Shown here piece after piece: positions 32,949-41,847 of a stretch of 54,205 bases of DNA. The notes under the pieces were generated by a model. The model ran no database searches. It saw nothing but the letters and a program-made list of their open reading frames with translations, and had not been told where the DNA came from. The number at the start of each line of letters is the position of its first letter. The stretch's first letter is position 1. The stretch is from an uncultured Collinsella sp. (lineage in GTDB: Bacteria > Actinomycetota > Coriobacteriia > Coriobacteriales > Coriobacteriaceae), in NCBI GenBank assembly GCA_902492235.1, contig CABUKS010000016.1, positions 1 to 54,205 of the forward strand. The letters run 5' to 3'. Made by a program: the position numbers and the translations under genes.

Positions 32949-35630
32949 ATGCAAAAGGAATACCTGTCCGCCGCGGCGGAGGTACTCAGCGACCAAGGTG
33001 TCGATGAGAACCTCGGCCTGAGCAACGACGAGGCGTCGTCGCGCCTCGCCAAGACAGGCCCTAACAAGCTCGAGGAAGCCGAGAAGACGCCGTTGTGGAA
33101 GCGCTTCTTTGAGCAGATGGCCGATCCCATGGTCATCATGCTGATCGTTGCCGCCGTCATCAGTGCACTCACGGGCATGGTCAAGGGTGAGGCGGACTTT
33201 GCCGACGTCGCCATCATCATGTTCGTCGTTATCGTCAACTCGGTGCTGGGCGTGGTTCAGGAGGCTAAAAGCGAGGAGGCTCTCGAGGCCCTGCAGGAGA
33301 TGAGCGCGGCGCAGTCCAAGGTGCTGCGCGACGGCAAGCTCGTGCACCTGCCGAGCGCCGAGCTCGTGCCTGGTGACGTGATCATGCTCGAGGCGGGCGA
33401 CTCCGTCCCGGCCGACTGCCGCGTGCTCGAGAGCGCCACGATGAAGATCGAAGAGGCTGCACTCACCGGCGAGTCCGTGCCTGTCGAGAAGCATGCCAAC
33501 GTGATTGAGCTCGCCGCCGGCACCGACGACGTGCCGCTCGGCGACCGCAAGAACATGTGCTACATGGGTTCCACCGTGGTATACGGCCGCGGCCGCGCCG
33601 TCGTGGTCGGCACCGGCATGAACACCGAGATGGGTAAGATCGCCGGCGCCCTGGCCGAGGCCAAGGAAGAGCTCACGCCGCTGCAGGTGAAGCTTGCCGA
33701 GCTCAGCCGCATCCTCACCATCATGGTTATCGTCATCTGCGTCGTCATCTTTGGTGTCGATATCATCCGCCACGGCGTGGGCAACGTTCTTACCGACCCG
33801 ACCGCCCTGCTCGACACCTTTATGGTCGCTGTCTCGCTTGCCGTCGCCGCCATCCCCGAGGGCCTGGTTGCCGTCGTGACCATCGTGCTGTCGCTTGGCG
33901 TGACCAAGATGGCCAAGCGTCAGGCAATCATCCGCAAGCTCTCTGCCGTCGAGACCCTTGGCTGCACGCAGACCATCTGCTCCGACAAGACCGGTACCCT
34001 CACCCAGAACAAGATGACCGTCGTCAAGCACGAGCTCGCCGCGCCTAAGGAGAAGTTCCTGGCCGGTATGGCGCTGTGCTCCGATGCCCAGTGGGACGAG
34101 GACTTGGGCGAGGCCGTGGGCGAGCCGACTGAGTGCGCGCTCGTCAACGACGCCGGCAAGGCGGGCCTCACTGGGCTGACTGCCGAGCACCCGCGCGTGG
34201 GCGAGGCCCCGTTCGACTCGGGCCGCAAGATGATGTCCGTGGTCGTCGAGACCCTTGACGGTGAGTATGAGCAGTACACCAAGGGCGCGCCCGACGTGGT
34301 GATCGGCCTGTGCACCCATATCTACGACGGCGATAAGGTCGTCCCCCTGACCGAGGAGCGTCGCGCCGAGCTCGTGGCCGCCAACAAAGCCATGGCCGAC
34401 GAGGCCCTGCGCGTGCTGGCGCTGGCAAGCCGCACCTACACCGAGGTCCCGAGCGACTGCAGCCCCGCTGCGCTCGAGCACGACCTGGTCTTCTGCGGCC
34501 TGTCCGGCATGATTGACCCGGTCCGCCCCGAGGTTGCCGACGCCATCCGCGAGGCCCACGATGCCGGTATCCGCACCGTCATGATCACGGGCGACCACAT
34601 CGACACCGCCGTGGCCATCGCCAAGCAGCTGGGCATCGTCACCGATCGCAGCCATGCCATCACCGGTGCCGACCTCGATCGCATGAGCGACGAGGAACTC
34701 GACGCGCACATCGAGGACTACGGCGTGTACGCCCGCGTCCAGCCCGAGCACAAGACACGCATCGTCGAGGCTTGGAAGTCGCGCGACCAGATCGTGGCCA
34801 TGACGGGCGACGGCGTCAACGACGCCCCGTCCATCAAGCGTGCCGACATCGGCGTGGGCATGGGCATTACTGGTACCGACGTCACCAAGAACGTCGCCGA
34901 CATGGTGCTCGCCGACGACAATTTCGCCACCATCATCGGTGCCTGCGAAGAGGGCCGTCGCATCTACGACAACATCCGCAAGGTCATCCAGTTCCTGCTT
35001 TCGGCTAACCTTGCCGAGGTCTTCTCGGTGTTTATTGCCACGCTCATCGGCTTTACCATCTTCCAGCCGGTGCAGCTGCTGTGGGTGAACCTGGTCACCG
35101 ACTGCTTCCCCGCGCTTGCGCTGGGCATGGAGGATGCCGAGGGCGACATTATGAAGCGCAAGCCGCGCAACGCCAAGGACGGCGTCTTTGCCGGCAATAT
35201 GGGTCTGGACTGCGTGGTCCAGGGCCTGATCATCACCGTGCTGGTGCTGGCGAGCTTCTTTGTGGGCGTGTACTTTGACATGGGCTACATCCACATCGCC
35301 GATATGATCGCCGGCAATGCCGACGAGGAAGGCGTGATGATGGCGTTCATCACGCTCAACATGGTCGAGATTTTCCACTGCTTCAATATGCGCAGCCGTC
35401 GTGCGTCGCTGTTCACCATGAAGAAGCAGAACAAGTGGCTGTGGGCTTCGGCCGCGCTGGCGCTGGTGCTGACGGTGATCGTGACCGTGCAGCCGACGCT
35501 TGCCGAGATGTTCTTTGGCCCCGTGACGCTTGAGCTCAAGGGCGTTCTTGCCGCGCTGGGCCTGGCCTTCCTGATCATCCCGCTGATGGAGATCTACAAG
35601 GCGATCATGCGCGCGGTCGAAAAAGAGTAA
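32949..35630 (+). CDS. P-type (P2A-like) calcium-transporting ATPase
   Basis: An 893-aa cation pump. The actuator TGES lies at about residue 172. The membrane motif AAIPEGLVAVVTIVLSLG (about 300) has the PEGL signature of P2-type Ca2+ pumps. The phosphorylated Asp is in SDKTGTLTQNKMT (about 346). The ATP-binding KGAPD and the hinge GDGVNDAPSIKRADIGVGMG (about 620) are present. The C-terminal six helices include ANLAEVFSVFIATL and LLWVNLVTDCFPALALG, giving Ca2+-site residues. It should export Ca2+, or possibly Mn2+. The strong AGGAGGGG site is predicted to be sequestered by the leader RNA. Confidence 0.92.
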   Translation: MQKEYLSAAAEVLSDQGVDENLGLSNDEASSRLAKTGPNKLEEAEKTPLWKRFFEQMADPMVIMLIVAAVISALTGMVKGEADFADVAIIMFVVIVNSVLGVVQEAKSEEALEALQEMSAAQSKVLRDGKLVHLPSAELVPGDVIMLEAGDSVPADCRVLESATMKIEEAALTGESVPVEKHANVIELAAGTDDVPLGDRKNMCYMGSTVVYGRGRAVVVGTGMNTEMGKIAGALAEAKEELTPLQVKLAELSRILTIMVIVICVVIFGVDIIRHGVGNVLTDPTALLDTFMVAVSLAVAAIPEGLVAVVTIVLSLGVTKMAKRQAIIRKLSAVETLGCTQTICSDKTGTLTQNKMTVVKHELAAPKEKFLAGMALCSDAQWDEDLGEAVGEPTECALVNDAGKAGLTGLTAEHPRVGEAPFDSGRKMMSVVVETLDGEYEQYTKGAPDVVIGLCTHIYDGDKVVPLTEERRAELVAANKAMADEALRVLALASRTYTEVPSDCSPAALEHDLVFCGLSGMIDPVRPEVADAIREAHDAGIRTVMITGDHIDTAVAIAKQLGIVTDRSHAITGADLDRMSDEELDAHIEDYGVYARVQPEHKTRIVEAWKSRDQIVAMTGDGVNDAPSIKRADIGVGMGITGTDVTKNVADMVLADDNFATIIGACEEGRRIYDNIRKVIQFLLSANLAEVFSVFIATLIGFTIFQPVQLLWVNLVTDCFPALALGMEDAEGDIMKRKPRNAKDGVFAGNMGLDCVVQGLIITVLVLASFFVGVYFDMGYIHIADMIAGNADEEGVMMAFITLNMVEIFHCFNMRSRRASLFTMKKQNKWLWASAALALVLTVIVTVQPTLAEMFFGPVTLELKGVLAALGLAFLIIPLMEIYKAIMRAVEKE

Positions 35631-35641
35631 CGTTCCTGTCC

Positions 35642-35736
35642 GGGCCCGACCGCCTGCGGGGTTTCCACGGGCACGTCCTCGCCGCTTTGCGGCTGCGGGA
35701 TGTGCCCTTAGGAAACCCCTCCCGGCGGGCGGGCCC
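35642..35736. repeat. about 95-bp imperfect palindrome
   Basis: GGGCCCGACCGCCTG and GGGGTTTCC on the left pair with GGAAACCCC (35711-35719) and CGGGCGGGCCC on the right. Inside, GGGCAC (35669-35674) pairs with GTGCCC (35702-35707), and a CCGC/GCGG tip follows. It lies 11 bp after the ATPase stop and has no T-tract. It may be a dispersed palindromic element or an mRNA-stabilising hairpin. Confidence 0.65.
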
Positions 35737-35792
35737 TGCGGTATCCTTGCTGGCTTTTCTCCCGTGCGGATGAAAAGGGCTGAGGGAAAGTT

Positions 35793-35829
35793 TGTGAGCT
35801 GGTCGGGCTTTGCCCGGCCAGCTCTTTTT
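35793..35829 (+). terminator. intrinsic terminator before rsgA
   Basis: GAGCTGGTCGGGC (35796-35808) pairs with GCCCGGCCAGCTC (35812-35824), with one G-U pair, and five T residues follow. It lies inside the longest open frame of rsgA and therefore supports the downstream GTG start. Confidence 0.8.
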
Positions 35830-35877
35830 GATTTAAAATACCTGCTCAGTTGTGATTTATGGTGCTGGGAGGCGCTT

Positions 35878-37062
35878 GTGGGCAAGGCTAAGGCTAAGGC
35901 GAAGAAAAAGACGACGGGGGCGCGGGCTAAGCGCGATCGTCGTCGGAAGCTTGCGACCGAGGCCCCCGCGTCTGCCGAGGAGCTGCTGGCAAGCGTGCCG
36001 GGACTTGACGCGCTGCAGGACGTTCCGGCGTTTGATGACCTGCCGGTCGATGAAACCCAACAGACTGCCTTTGATGATTTCTGCACACATACCGAGGAGC
36101 CCGAGCAGATGCGGCTTGGCGCCGTGGTGCGCTTGGATCGCGGGTTTCCGCTGGTGGCGACTGCCGACGACACCTTTCGCGCCGAGCATGCCGTGGGGTT
36201 TGCCAAATCGCGCGGCGAGGATGAGGTCCTGCTGCCTGCCGTGGGAGACCGTGTGGCGGTGCGCCGCGCTCCCGGGCACGATATGGGCGTGATTGAGTGC
36301 GTGCTGCCGCGCCGTACGAGCTTTGAGCGTTGGCGCGGCCGTGCCCGCGGAGAGCGCCAGGTGCTCTGCTCCAACGTGGATAGCGTGCTAATCGTGCAGG
36401 CGCTCGGTGCCGGCGAGGTGCTGCTCGACCGCGTGGCGCGCTCGCTGGTGTTGGCGCTCGACTGCGATGCCGAGCCGGTGGTGGTGCTCACCAAAGCTGA
36501 CCGCTGCGATGCCGAGGAGCTCGAGCGCGATCTGGACCGCGTGCGCCGCCTGGTGGGTCCGGACGTGCGCGTGATCGTGACGTCCTCTGCCGAGGGGCGC
36601 GGCCTGGACGAGGTTCGTTCCTGCGTGCCTGCCGGGAGCTGCGCCATGATTCTGGGCGAGTCGGGTGCCGGCAAGTCGACGCTGCTCAATGCGCTGCTGG
36701 GCCACGATACGTTGGCGACTGGCGGTGTGCGCGAACGCGACGACCAGGGCCGTCACACTACCGTTGCGCGCGTGATGGTGGCACTGCCGGGCGACGCCGG
36801 CGTGATCGCCGATGCCCCGGGCCTGCGCAGCCTACCGCTCGTGGGTCACGAGCGGGGTCTGGCGCGCGCCTTCCCCGAGATTGTCGAGGCATCGCGCGCG
36901 TGCCGATTTGGCGATTGCACGCATACCCATGAGCCGGGTTGCGCCGTTCGCGAGGCCGAGGACGCCGGGCAGATCGACAGCCTGCGTCTGGAAACGTTCC
37001 AAAACCTGGCGTCATCCATGCGCGTGAGCGCCCAAATGCTCGATCCCGATGTCCATCTGTAA
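35878..37062 (+). CDS. rsgA: ribosome small-subunit-dependent GTPase RsgA
   Basis: A late-stage 30S assembly GTPase (YjeQ) of 394 aa. A Lys-rich N-terminal tail and an OB-fold region (about 70-155) come first. The circularly permuted GTPase domain has G4 (VVLTKADRC) ahead of G1 (GESGAGKST) and G3 (DAPGLR). The C-terminal zinc domain carries CRFGDCTHTHEPGC. The GTG at 35878 is chosen because GGGAGG lies 5-6 bp upstream. Earlier in-frame starts would place a transcription terminator inside the gene. The basic tail (KAKAKAKKKTTGARAKRDRRR) probably binds rRNA. Confidence 0.93.
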   Translation: MGKAKAKAKKKTTGARAKRDRRRKLATEAPASAEELLASVPGLDALQDVPAFDDLPVDETQQTAFDDFCTHTEEPEQMRLGAVVRLDRGFPLVATADDTFRAEHAVGFAKSRGEDEVLLPAVGDRVAVRRAPGHDMGVIECVLPRRTSFERWRGRARGERQVLCSNVDSVLIVQALGAGEVLLDRVARSLVLALDCDAEPVVVLTKADRCDAEELERDLDRVRRLVGPDVRVIVTSSAEGRGLDEVRSCVPAGSCAMILGESGAGKSTLLNALLGHDTLATGGVRERDDQGRHTTVARVMVALPGDAGVIADAPGLRSLPLVGHERGLARAFPEIVEASRACRFGDCTHTHEPGCAVREAEDAGQIDSLRLETFQNLASSMRVSAQMLDPDVHL

Positions 37063-37079
37063 TTGATTTTTCCTATGAC

Positions 37080-37115
37080 AGCCGTCTCCCAACTGTTCGG
37101 GAGACGGCTTTTTTG
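37080..37115 (+). terminator. rsgA terminator
   Basis: GCCGTCTCCC (37081-37090) pairs perfectly with GGGAGACGGC (37099-37108), followed by six T residues. Confidence 0.88.
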
Positions 37116-37151
37116 CTGCGGAAAAGCCTTGAAGCATGCAGTTTGCTGACG

Positions 37152-37228
37152 TGCTGACCAAAACCTTGCCACGAGCTTGACGGGCTGGTTAGTTTTTGGT
37201 CAGCGATTGGTTTGACATCGAAAACCAA
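37152..37228 (+). promoter_or_regulatory. tad operon promoter region with nested operator-like inverted repeats
   Basis: GCTGACCAAAA (37152-37162) pairs with TTTTGGTCAGC (37194-37204). Immediately after, TTGGTTT (37207-37213) pairs with AAACCAA (37222-37228) across 8 bp. The second palindrome covers a perfect TTGACA -35 box (37212-37217); the -10 is unclear. The repeated ACCAAA/TTTGGT core suggests one regulator binding several half-sites. Confidence 0.55.
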
Positions 37229-37314
37229 GATCGCGATTGCGCCGCTTTGCGCTCTGACCGCCCAGACAATGGTGGTACGGGCATTCGCCCGGCACTGCCA
37301 TGAGAGGAGCGGCC

Positions 37315-37974
37315 GTGAACAAGAGCAAGCGCATCGCCATCAGTCTGGTCGCGGGCGTGCTCGCTGCTCTGCTCTGCATGGTTTACGGCTCGTCGATCCG
37401 CTCGCAAGCCGAACAGGTCCAGGCTGAGACCTTGGCCAAGTACGGTGGCGATCGCGTCGAGGTATGCGTCGCGGCGCGTGATATCGATGTGGGCGAGACC
37501 CTCGATGAGACCAATGTCATAACCCAAGAATGGCTGACGAGTCTGCTGCCGCGTGACGCGGCGACCGAGCTGCGCCAGGTGCGCGGCGACGTGACGACTT
37601 CGCGTATTCCCAAAAACGCCGTGATCTGCAATGTCTACACCAAGGCCGAGAGCCACAAGCTCGAGGTGCCTAAGGGCAAAGTCGCCGTTTCGGTGGCGGT
37701 CGATGCCGAGCACTCGGTCGGCGGCGCCACGGGCGTGGGCAGCTACGTGGATGTGTATGTGCAAAAAGACGGCGTAACCGATCGACTGTGCGGCGCGTAC
37801 GTGATCGATACCAGTGAGGATTCCGGTGCCACGCGCGAGGGCAAGATCGAATGGGTGACGCTGGCGGCTGACCCCGAAGACGTCAAGGAACTGCTGGGAG
37901 CCTCGGGCAAGGGAACGGTCAGCTTGACGATTCCCGCCACGGCGCGCGGCAAAAAGAGCGGAGGCGACAAGTGA
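37315..37974 (+). CDS. SAF-domain pilus assembly protein (CpaB/RcpC-like)
   Basis: A 219-aa protein with an N-terminal membrane segment (about 6-24, RIAISLVAGVLAALLCMVYG). A SAF domain follows (about 45-110, VEVCVAARDIDVGETLDETNV and SRIPKNAVICNVY). A RcpC/CpaB-like beta-rich segment comes next (VAVSVAVDAEHSVGGATGVGSYVDVYV). It is the first gene of the tad operon. In Gram-negative Tad systems CpaB helps the secretin; no secretin is expected here, so it probably acts in envelope anchoring. A GTG start at 37315 is taken because GAGAGGAG lies 5-6 bp ahead. Its stop overlaps the next ATG. Confidence 0.82.
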   Translation: MNKSKRIAISLVAGVLAALLCMVYGSSIRSQAEQVQAETLAKYGGDRVEVCVAARDIDVGETLDETNVITQEWLTSLLPRDAATELRQVRGDVTTSRIPKNAVICNVYTKAESHKLEVPKGKVAVSVAVDAEHSVGGATGVGSYVDVYVQKDGVTDRLCGAYVIDTSEDSGATREGKIEWVTLAADPEDVKELLGASGKGTVSLTIPATARGKKSGGDK

Positions 37975-39623
37975 TGAAGGCGATCTGGCTTGCGTGCTGC
38001 GCGTGCGGCGATTACGGGCTGTTGCAGCGGGAAGTCGAGGGCCGTGATGCGGGTGCACAGGTGCTTCGCGTAGGTGACCTGGACGGGCTGGTTTCCATGG
38101 CTCGGGCGTTTCCGTCGCGCCGCGGGGCTGCCATCATCGCGGCGTCTCTGTTTGATACCGAAGATGTGCGCAAGACTGTTGCGCGCCTGACGGCCGAAGG
38201 CCGCGTGAGTCGCGTGGTCGTGTTGATAGAAGCACTCGATCCGTCGGATATCGAGGGGCTGTTTCGCGCAGGGGCGACCGAGGTCATCGCTGCGCACAGT
38301 ATATGCGGCAACGGGTGCGCGGGCGAGGGAGCGGTTGATTCCGATCGGCGCATGACGATTGAGCCCGATGCTTTTGTTGATAGGGAACCCGGGGCGCCTC
38401 GCGCTACAAGAGGCCCGCGTGTTGATGATTATGGAAAAGCGGAAGCCGAGCATGGTCGGCGCCCCCGGAACCCCCTTGTATACGATGACGCTGGAGGGCC
38501 GGCGCAGCATGCTGGCGATTCCCCGGCTGTAGATATGGGATACGTGCACGGCGTGAATCTGGTGGATGAACTCGACGAAGTTGAGGGCTTTGCCGGGTGC
38601 GGCGAGTTGTCGCTGATGCAGCATGAGCAGATTGCACAGAACGAGCCTGCCTCGCAGACCGAACAAGCTGCCATGCCGGCTTGGACGCAGCGTGTGGTTG
38701 CGGCGGGGGAGACGGGGACGCTGTCACCGACGCCCGCTCCGCCGCCTCCGATGCCGCCGGCAGACGCTGCCGCTTCGCCGCATCGAGCTCCGGTCATCTG
38801 CGCCATTTCGGGTTCGGGCGGTTGCGGCAAGTCGACGATCGTTGCCACCATGGCACACACATCGTCGCTGTTGGGCTTGCGTGCCGCCGTGCTCGACCTG
38901 GACCTGATGTTTGGAAACCTTTACGACTTGTTAGGCGTCGATGCTCCGCGCGATATGGCGGCACTTATCGAGCCGTCGGCGGCGGGCGCGCTCACCGAGC
39001 CGGATATCGTAGCCGCATCGATGCGCGTGGCGCCGGGCGTTACGCTCTGGGGTCCCGTCGCGGCGCCCGAGCAAGCCGAGCTCATGGCACGTCCGGTGGA
39101 GCTACTGCTTGATGTCCTGCGTCGCGAATCCGACGTGGTCTTTATCGATACCTCGGTCTTTTGGGGCGACGCCGTGGCGGCTGCGGTGGCGGCGAGCGAC
39201 CGTTGCCTGGTCGTTGGCGATGCGGCGGTGTCGTCCGCGACATCGGCGTCGCGCGTCATTGAACTGGCAAGTCGAGTAGGTGTGCCGCGCACGCGCATGA
39301 GCGCCGTGTTCAACCGGTTCGGTGCGCGCGGGGCAGACGAGGATGTTGCCATGCGCTTTGAGATTGCCTGTGCGTTGAGCTCCAAGATTCGTATCGCCGA
39401 TGGCGGGCAGGATCTCGCCGCGCTCATGGCGTTTGGGCGCGCTGACGAGGCAGTGGGGCAGACCAGCGCTTTTGCGACCAGCGTGCGCGAGGCCACGCGC
39501 GAGATGCTCGTGGAACTGGGGTGCGCCGTCGGCCCTTGGGGCGATATGGTCGCCGACCGTGCAATGCGCACCGAACGCCCGCGTATCCGCCTTCCCTGGT
39601 CGCGCGAGGGTGATCAGCGATGA
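37974..39623 (+). CDS. TadZ/CpaE-like pilus-localising ATPase
   Basis: A 549-aa protein. The N-terminal 110 residues resemble a degenerate receiver domain (VVVLIEALDPSDIEGLFRAGATEVIAA). A long Pro/Ala/Glu-rich linker follows. A MinD/ParA-type ATPase begins near residue 270 (ICAISGSGGCGKSTIVATM), then LDLDLMFGNLYDLLG and SDVVFIDTSVFWGD. The signature lysine of the deviant Walker A motif (KGGxGK) is replaced by Ser, leaving an ordinary GxxxxGKS. TadZ proteins place the pilus machine at a cell pole or site. It overlaps the upstream stop (TGATG) and the next gene by 4 bp. Confidence 0.82.
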   Translation: MKAIWLACCACGDYGLLQREVEGRDAGAQVLRVGDLDGLVSMARAFPSRRGAAIIAASLFDTEDVRKTVARLTAEGRVSRVVVLIEALDPSDIEGLFRAGATEVIAAHSICGNGCAGEGAVDSDRRMTIEPDAFVDREPGAPRATRGPRVDDYGKAEAEHGRRPRNPLVYDDAGGPAQHAGDSPAVDMGYVHGVNLVDELDEVEGFAGCGELSLMQHEQIAQNEPASQTEQAAMPAWTQRVVAAGETGTLSPTPAPPPPMPPADAAASPHRAPVICAISGSGGCGKSTIVATMAHTSSLLGLRAAVLDLDLMFGNLYDLLGVDAPRDMAALIEPSAAGALTEPDIVAASMRVAPGVTLWGPVAAPEQAELMARPVELLLDVLRRESDVVFIDTSVFWGDAVAAAVAASDRCLVVGDAAVSSATSASRVIELASRVGVPRTRMSAVFNRFGARGADEDVAMRFEIACALSSKIRIADGGQDLAALMAFGRADEAVGQTSAFATSVREATREMLVELGCAVGPWGDMVADRAMRTERPRIRLPWSREGDQR

Positions 39624-40948
39624 GCCTGCAAACGAGGATTAAGGCTGCCGGCGCTGCAGCGGCGGCAGCGCCTGTAGATGCGGGGCGCCGCCGCGCGGTG
39701 AAACGACGCACCAAGCGCGCCGTGATGGACCGCATGGGTTACGACGAAGTGGCGCGTATCAGCGCCTATATCGACCCGGTACTTGCCCGCTCGGAATTGC
39801 GTCCCGCGGTGGAGGCGGCGCTCAATGTTGAGGAGCCGACCGATCTCGCGACGACCGAGCGCGAGACCATCATCGACGAGATTTTGGATGACGTGGTGGG
39901 CTTGGGGCCGTTGCAGCCGCTCATCGAGGACGATACCGTTACCGAGATCATGATCAACGGCTGCCGCTCGGCTTTCTTTGAACGCGGCGGCGTCTTGCAC
40001 CCCATCGAGCATGCGTTTGAGGATGATGAGCAGATCCGTGTGCTTATCGACCGCATCATCTCGCCACTTGGCCGCCGTATCGACGAGCGCAGCCCCATCG
40101 TCAACGCCCGCCTCAAAACGGGCTATCGCGTCAACGCGGTGATTCCGCCTGTGGCGATTGACGGACCGATTCTCACCATCCGAAAGTTCTCGGATCGCAT
40201 CTGCTCGCTGGACGAGCTTGTGGGGCTGGGGTCGCTGCCGCTTTGGTATGCGCAGCTGCTGTCGTGCGCGGTGTCGCTGCGACAGGACCTGGCGGTTGCG
40301 GGAGGCACGGGATCTGGTAAGACCACCCTGCTCAACGCGTTGTCATGCGAGATTTCCACCGGCGAGCGCATCGTGACGATCGAGGACTCTGCCGAGCTCA
40401 AGTTTGCGCATCATCCGCACGTGGTGCGTCTAGAGGCGCGCGAGGCTTCAATTGAGGGCGAGGGCGCGGTGACGATCCGCGACCTGGTGACCAATGCCCT
40501 GCGCATGCGCCCCGACCGCATCGTGGTGGGTGAGGTGCGCGGTGCCGAGTGCTGCGACATGTTGCAGGCCATGAACACGGGCCACGACGGGTCGCTCACC
40601 ACACTTCATGCGGGTTCCGAGCAGGAGACCGTGGTGCGTCTGACGTTGCTTGCACGTTATGGCATCGATCTGCCGAGCGAGCTCATCGAGGAGCAGATTG
40701 CCATGGCGCTCGACGGCATCGTGATGTCCGAGCGCCACGCCGATGGCAGGCGCTTCGTCTCCTCGTATTCGGGGGTGCGTCGCGCCGCGTCGGGCGGCGT
40801 AGAGCTCGAGCGCTATGTGACTTTCAATGCCGCCGAGCGCACCTGGACGCTTGACCGCGAGCCGCCGTTTATCGCAGAAGGCCTGCGGTCGGGGACGCTC
40901 ACACAAGAGGAGGTGGACGAATGGAGGTCGCTGTGCCCCTCGTCGTAG
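39620..40948 (+). CDS. tadA: Tad secretion ATPase TadA/CpaF
   Basis: A 442-aa type II/IV secretion ATPase that powers assembly, and perhaps retraction, of the Flp pilus. The N-terminal all-alpha domain reaches about 100. The NTD2 region includes DDTVTEIMINGCRSAFFERGG. Walker A is GGTGSGKTTLLNAL (about 232-245). The Asp box is TIEDSAELKF. Walker B is MRPDRIVVGEVRGAECCDML. The His box is TGHDGSLTTLHAGS. It overlaps tadZ by 4 bp and tadB by 28 bp, indicating a tightly coupled operon. Confidence 0.93.
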   Translation: MSLQTRIKAAGAAAAAAPVDAGRRRAVKRRTKRAVMDRMGYDEVARISAYIDPVLARSELRPAVEAALNVEEPTDLATTERETIIDEILDDVVGLGPLQPLIEDDTVTEIMINGCRSAFFERGGVLHPIEHAFEDDEQIRVLIDRIISPLGRRIDERSPIVNARLKTGYRVNAVIPPVAIDGPILTIRKFSDRICSLDELVGLGSLPLWYAQLLSCAVSLRQDLAVAGGTGSGKTTLLNALSCEISTGERIVTIEDSAELKFAHHPHVVRLEAREASIEGEGAVTIRDLVTNALRMRPDRIVVGEVRGAECCDMLQAMNTGHDGSLTTLHAGSEQETVVRLTLLARYGIDLPSELIEEQIAMALDGIVMSERHADGRRFVSSYSGVRRAASGGVELERYVTFNAAERTWTLDREPPFIAEGLRSGTLTQEEVDEWRSLCPSS

Positions 40949-41847
40949 GGGGTTTGGCAGGGTTTTCTGTTGCGACGGCGTGCGGGGCGGAACCTCGTGT
41001 GCCGCAGGTGCCGCCGGCGGAGCTGGCGCGTCAGGCGCTCGAGACGGTGGCAGAGAAGCTGCCGCGTGAGCTGGTGGAAAACGATCTGCTGAAAAAGATC
41101 GCCCGTTCGTGGGCATCGCTGGCTCCGGCGCATCGCCTTGGCCTCGTGATCGAAGATGCTTCGGGGCGCTTGGCGTTTCTGCTGCTATCGAGCGGTGTCT
41201 GCTGCGTTTTACTAACGATGGTGTCGTTATCGCCCCTCGGATTTGCCTTGGGACTTGTTGCTCCGATTGCCGTTGGCGCCGCTCGGGATGGCTTTGAGAG
41301 CCGGCGCGAGCAACACGATGCGGAAGAGGCCATGCCCGAGGCGTTTACCGCACTATCCATGTCGCTTGCCTCGGGACATTCGCTGGCCCAGGGCATGCGC
41401 TTTGTGGGCGCTCATGCGCAAGAACCGGTGCATACCGAGTTTTTGCGGGTGGCGGCGGCGATCGATTGCGGCATCTCGGCGACCGATGCGCTCGATGACT
41501 TGCTCGCGCGCATCGACGCCCCCGGTCTTTCGCTTGTGACCTTGGCGCTTAAGGTGTCACAGCGCACCGGCGCTCCGCTTGCCGACTTACTGTCCGAGGC
41601 GTCGAGCATGGTGGGGGAGCGCATTGAGCTCAAGCGCCGCTTGGATGTCAAGACGTCGCAGGCTCGCATGTCGGCGCATATGGTCGCGGCGATGCCGGCG
41701 GGCATGTGCGCGGTGTTGGCGCTGCTTTCGGCAGATTTTCGTCGCGGTCTTGCGACGCCTGCCGGCGCGGGCGCTGTGGTGCTGGGTCTTGCCCTCAACG
41801 CCGTTGCCCTGGTGGTTATCAGGCGCATTATGCGGGTGGAGCTATGA
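40921..41847 (+). CDS. tadB: Tad inner-membrane protein TadB
   Basis: A 308-aa membrane platform protein with a type II secretion F domain (about 140-270). Its central helical part includes EAFTALSMSLASGHSLAQGM and TLALKVSQRTGAPLADLL. Two hydrophobic segments near 80-115 (LAFLLLSSGVCCVLLTMVSL, GFALGLVAPIAVGA) and two at the C-terminus (MVAAMPAGMCAVLALL, AGAVVLGLALNAVALVV) anchor it. The start overlaps tadA; GAGGAGG lies just before the ATG. It should pair with TadC to transmit force from the ATPase. Confidence 0.88.
   Translation: MEVAVPLVVGGLAGFSVATACGAEPRVPQVPPAELARQALETVAEKLPRELVENDLLKKIARSWASLAPAHRLGLVIEDASGRLAFLLLSSGVCCVLLTMVSLSPLGFALGLVAPIAVGAARDGFESRREQHDAEEAMPEAFTALSMSLASGHSLAQGMRFVGAHAQEPVHTEFLRVAAAIDCGISATDALDDLLARIDAPGLSLVTLALKVSQRTGAPLADLLSEASSMVGERIELKRRLDVKTSQARMSAHMVAAMPAGMCAVLALLSADFRRGLATPAGAGAVVLGLALNAVALVVIRRIMRVEL

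Noticed and set aside
32895..36689. 1264-codon open frame on the minus strand opposite the Ca2+ ATPase and rsgA
   Set aside because: Its translation is repetitive and His/Asp/Gly-rich, with no family resemblance. It crosses two well-supported genes and a terminator.
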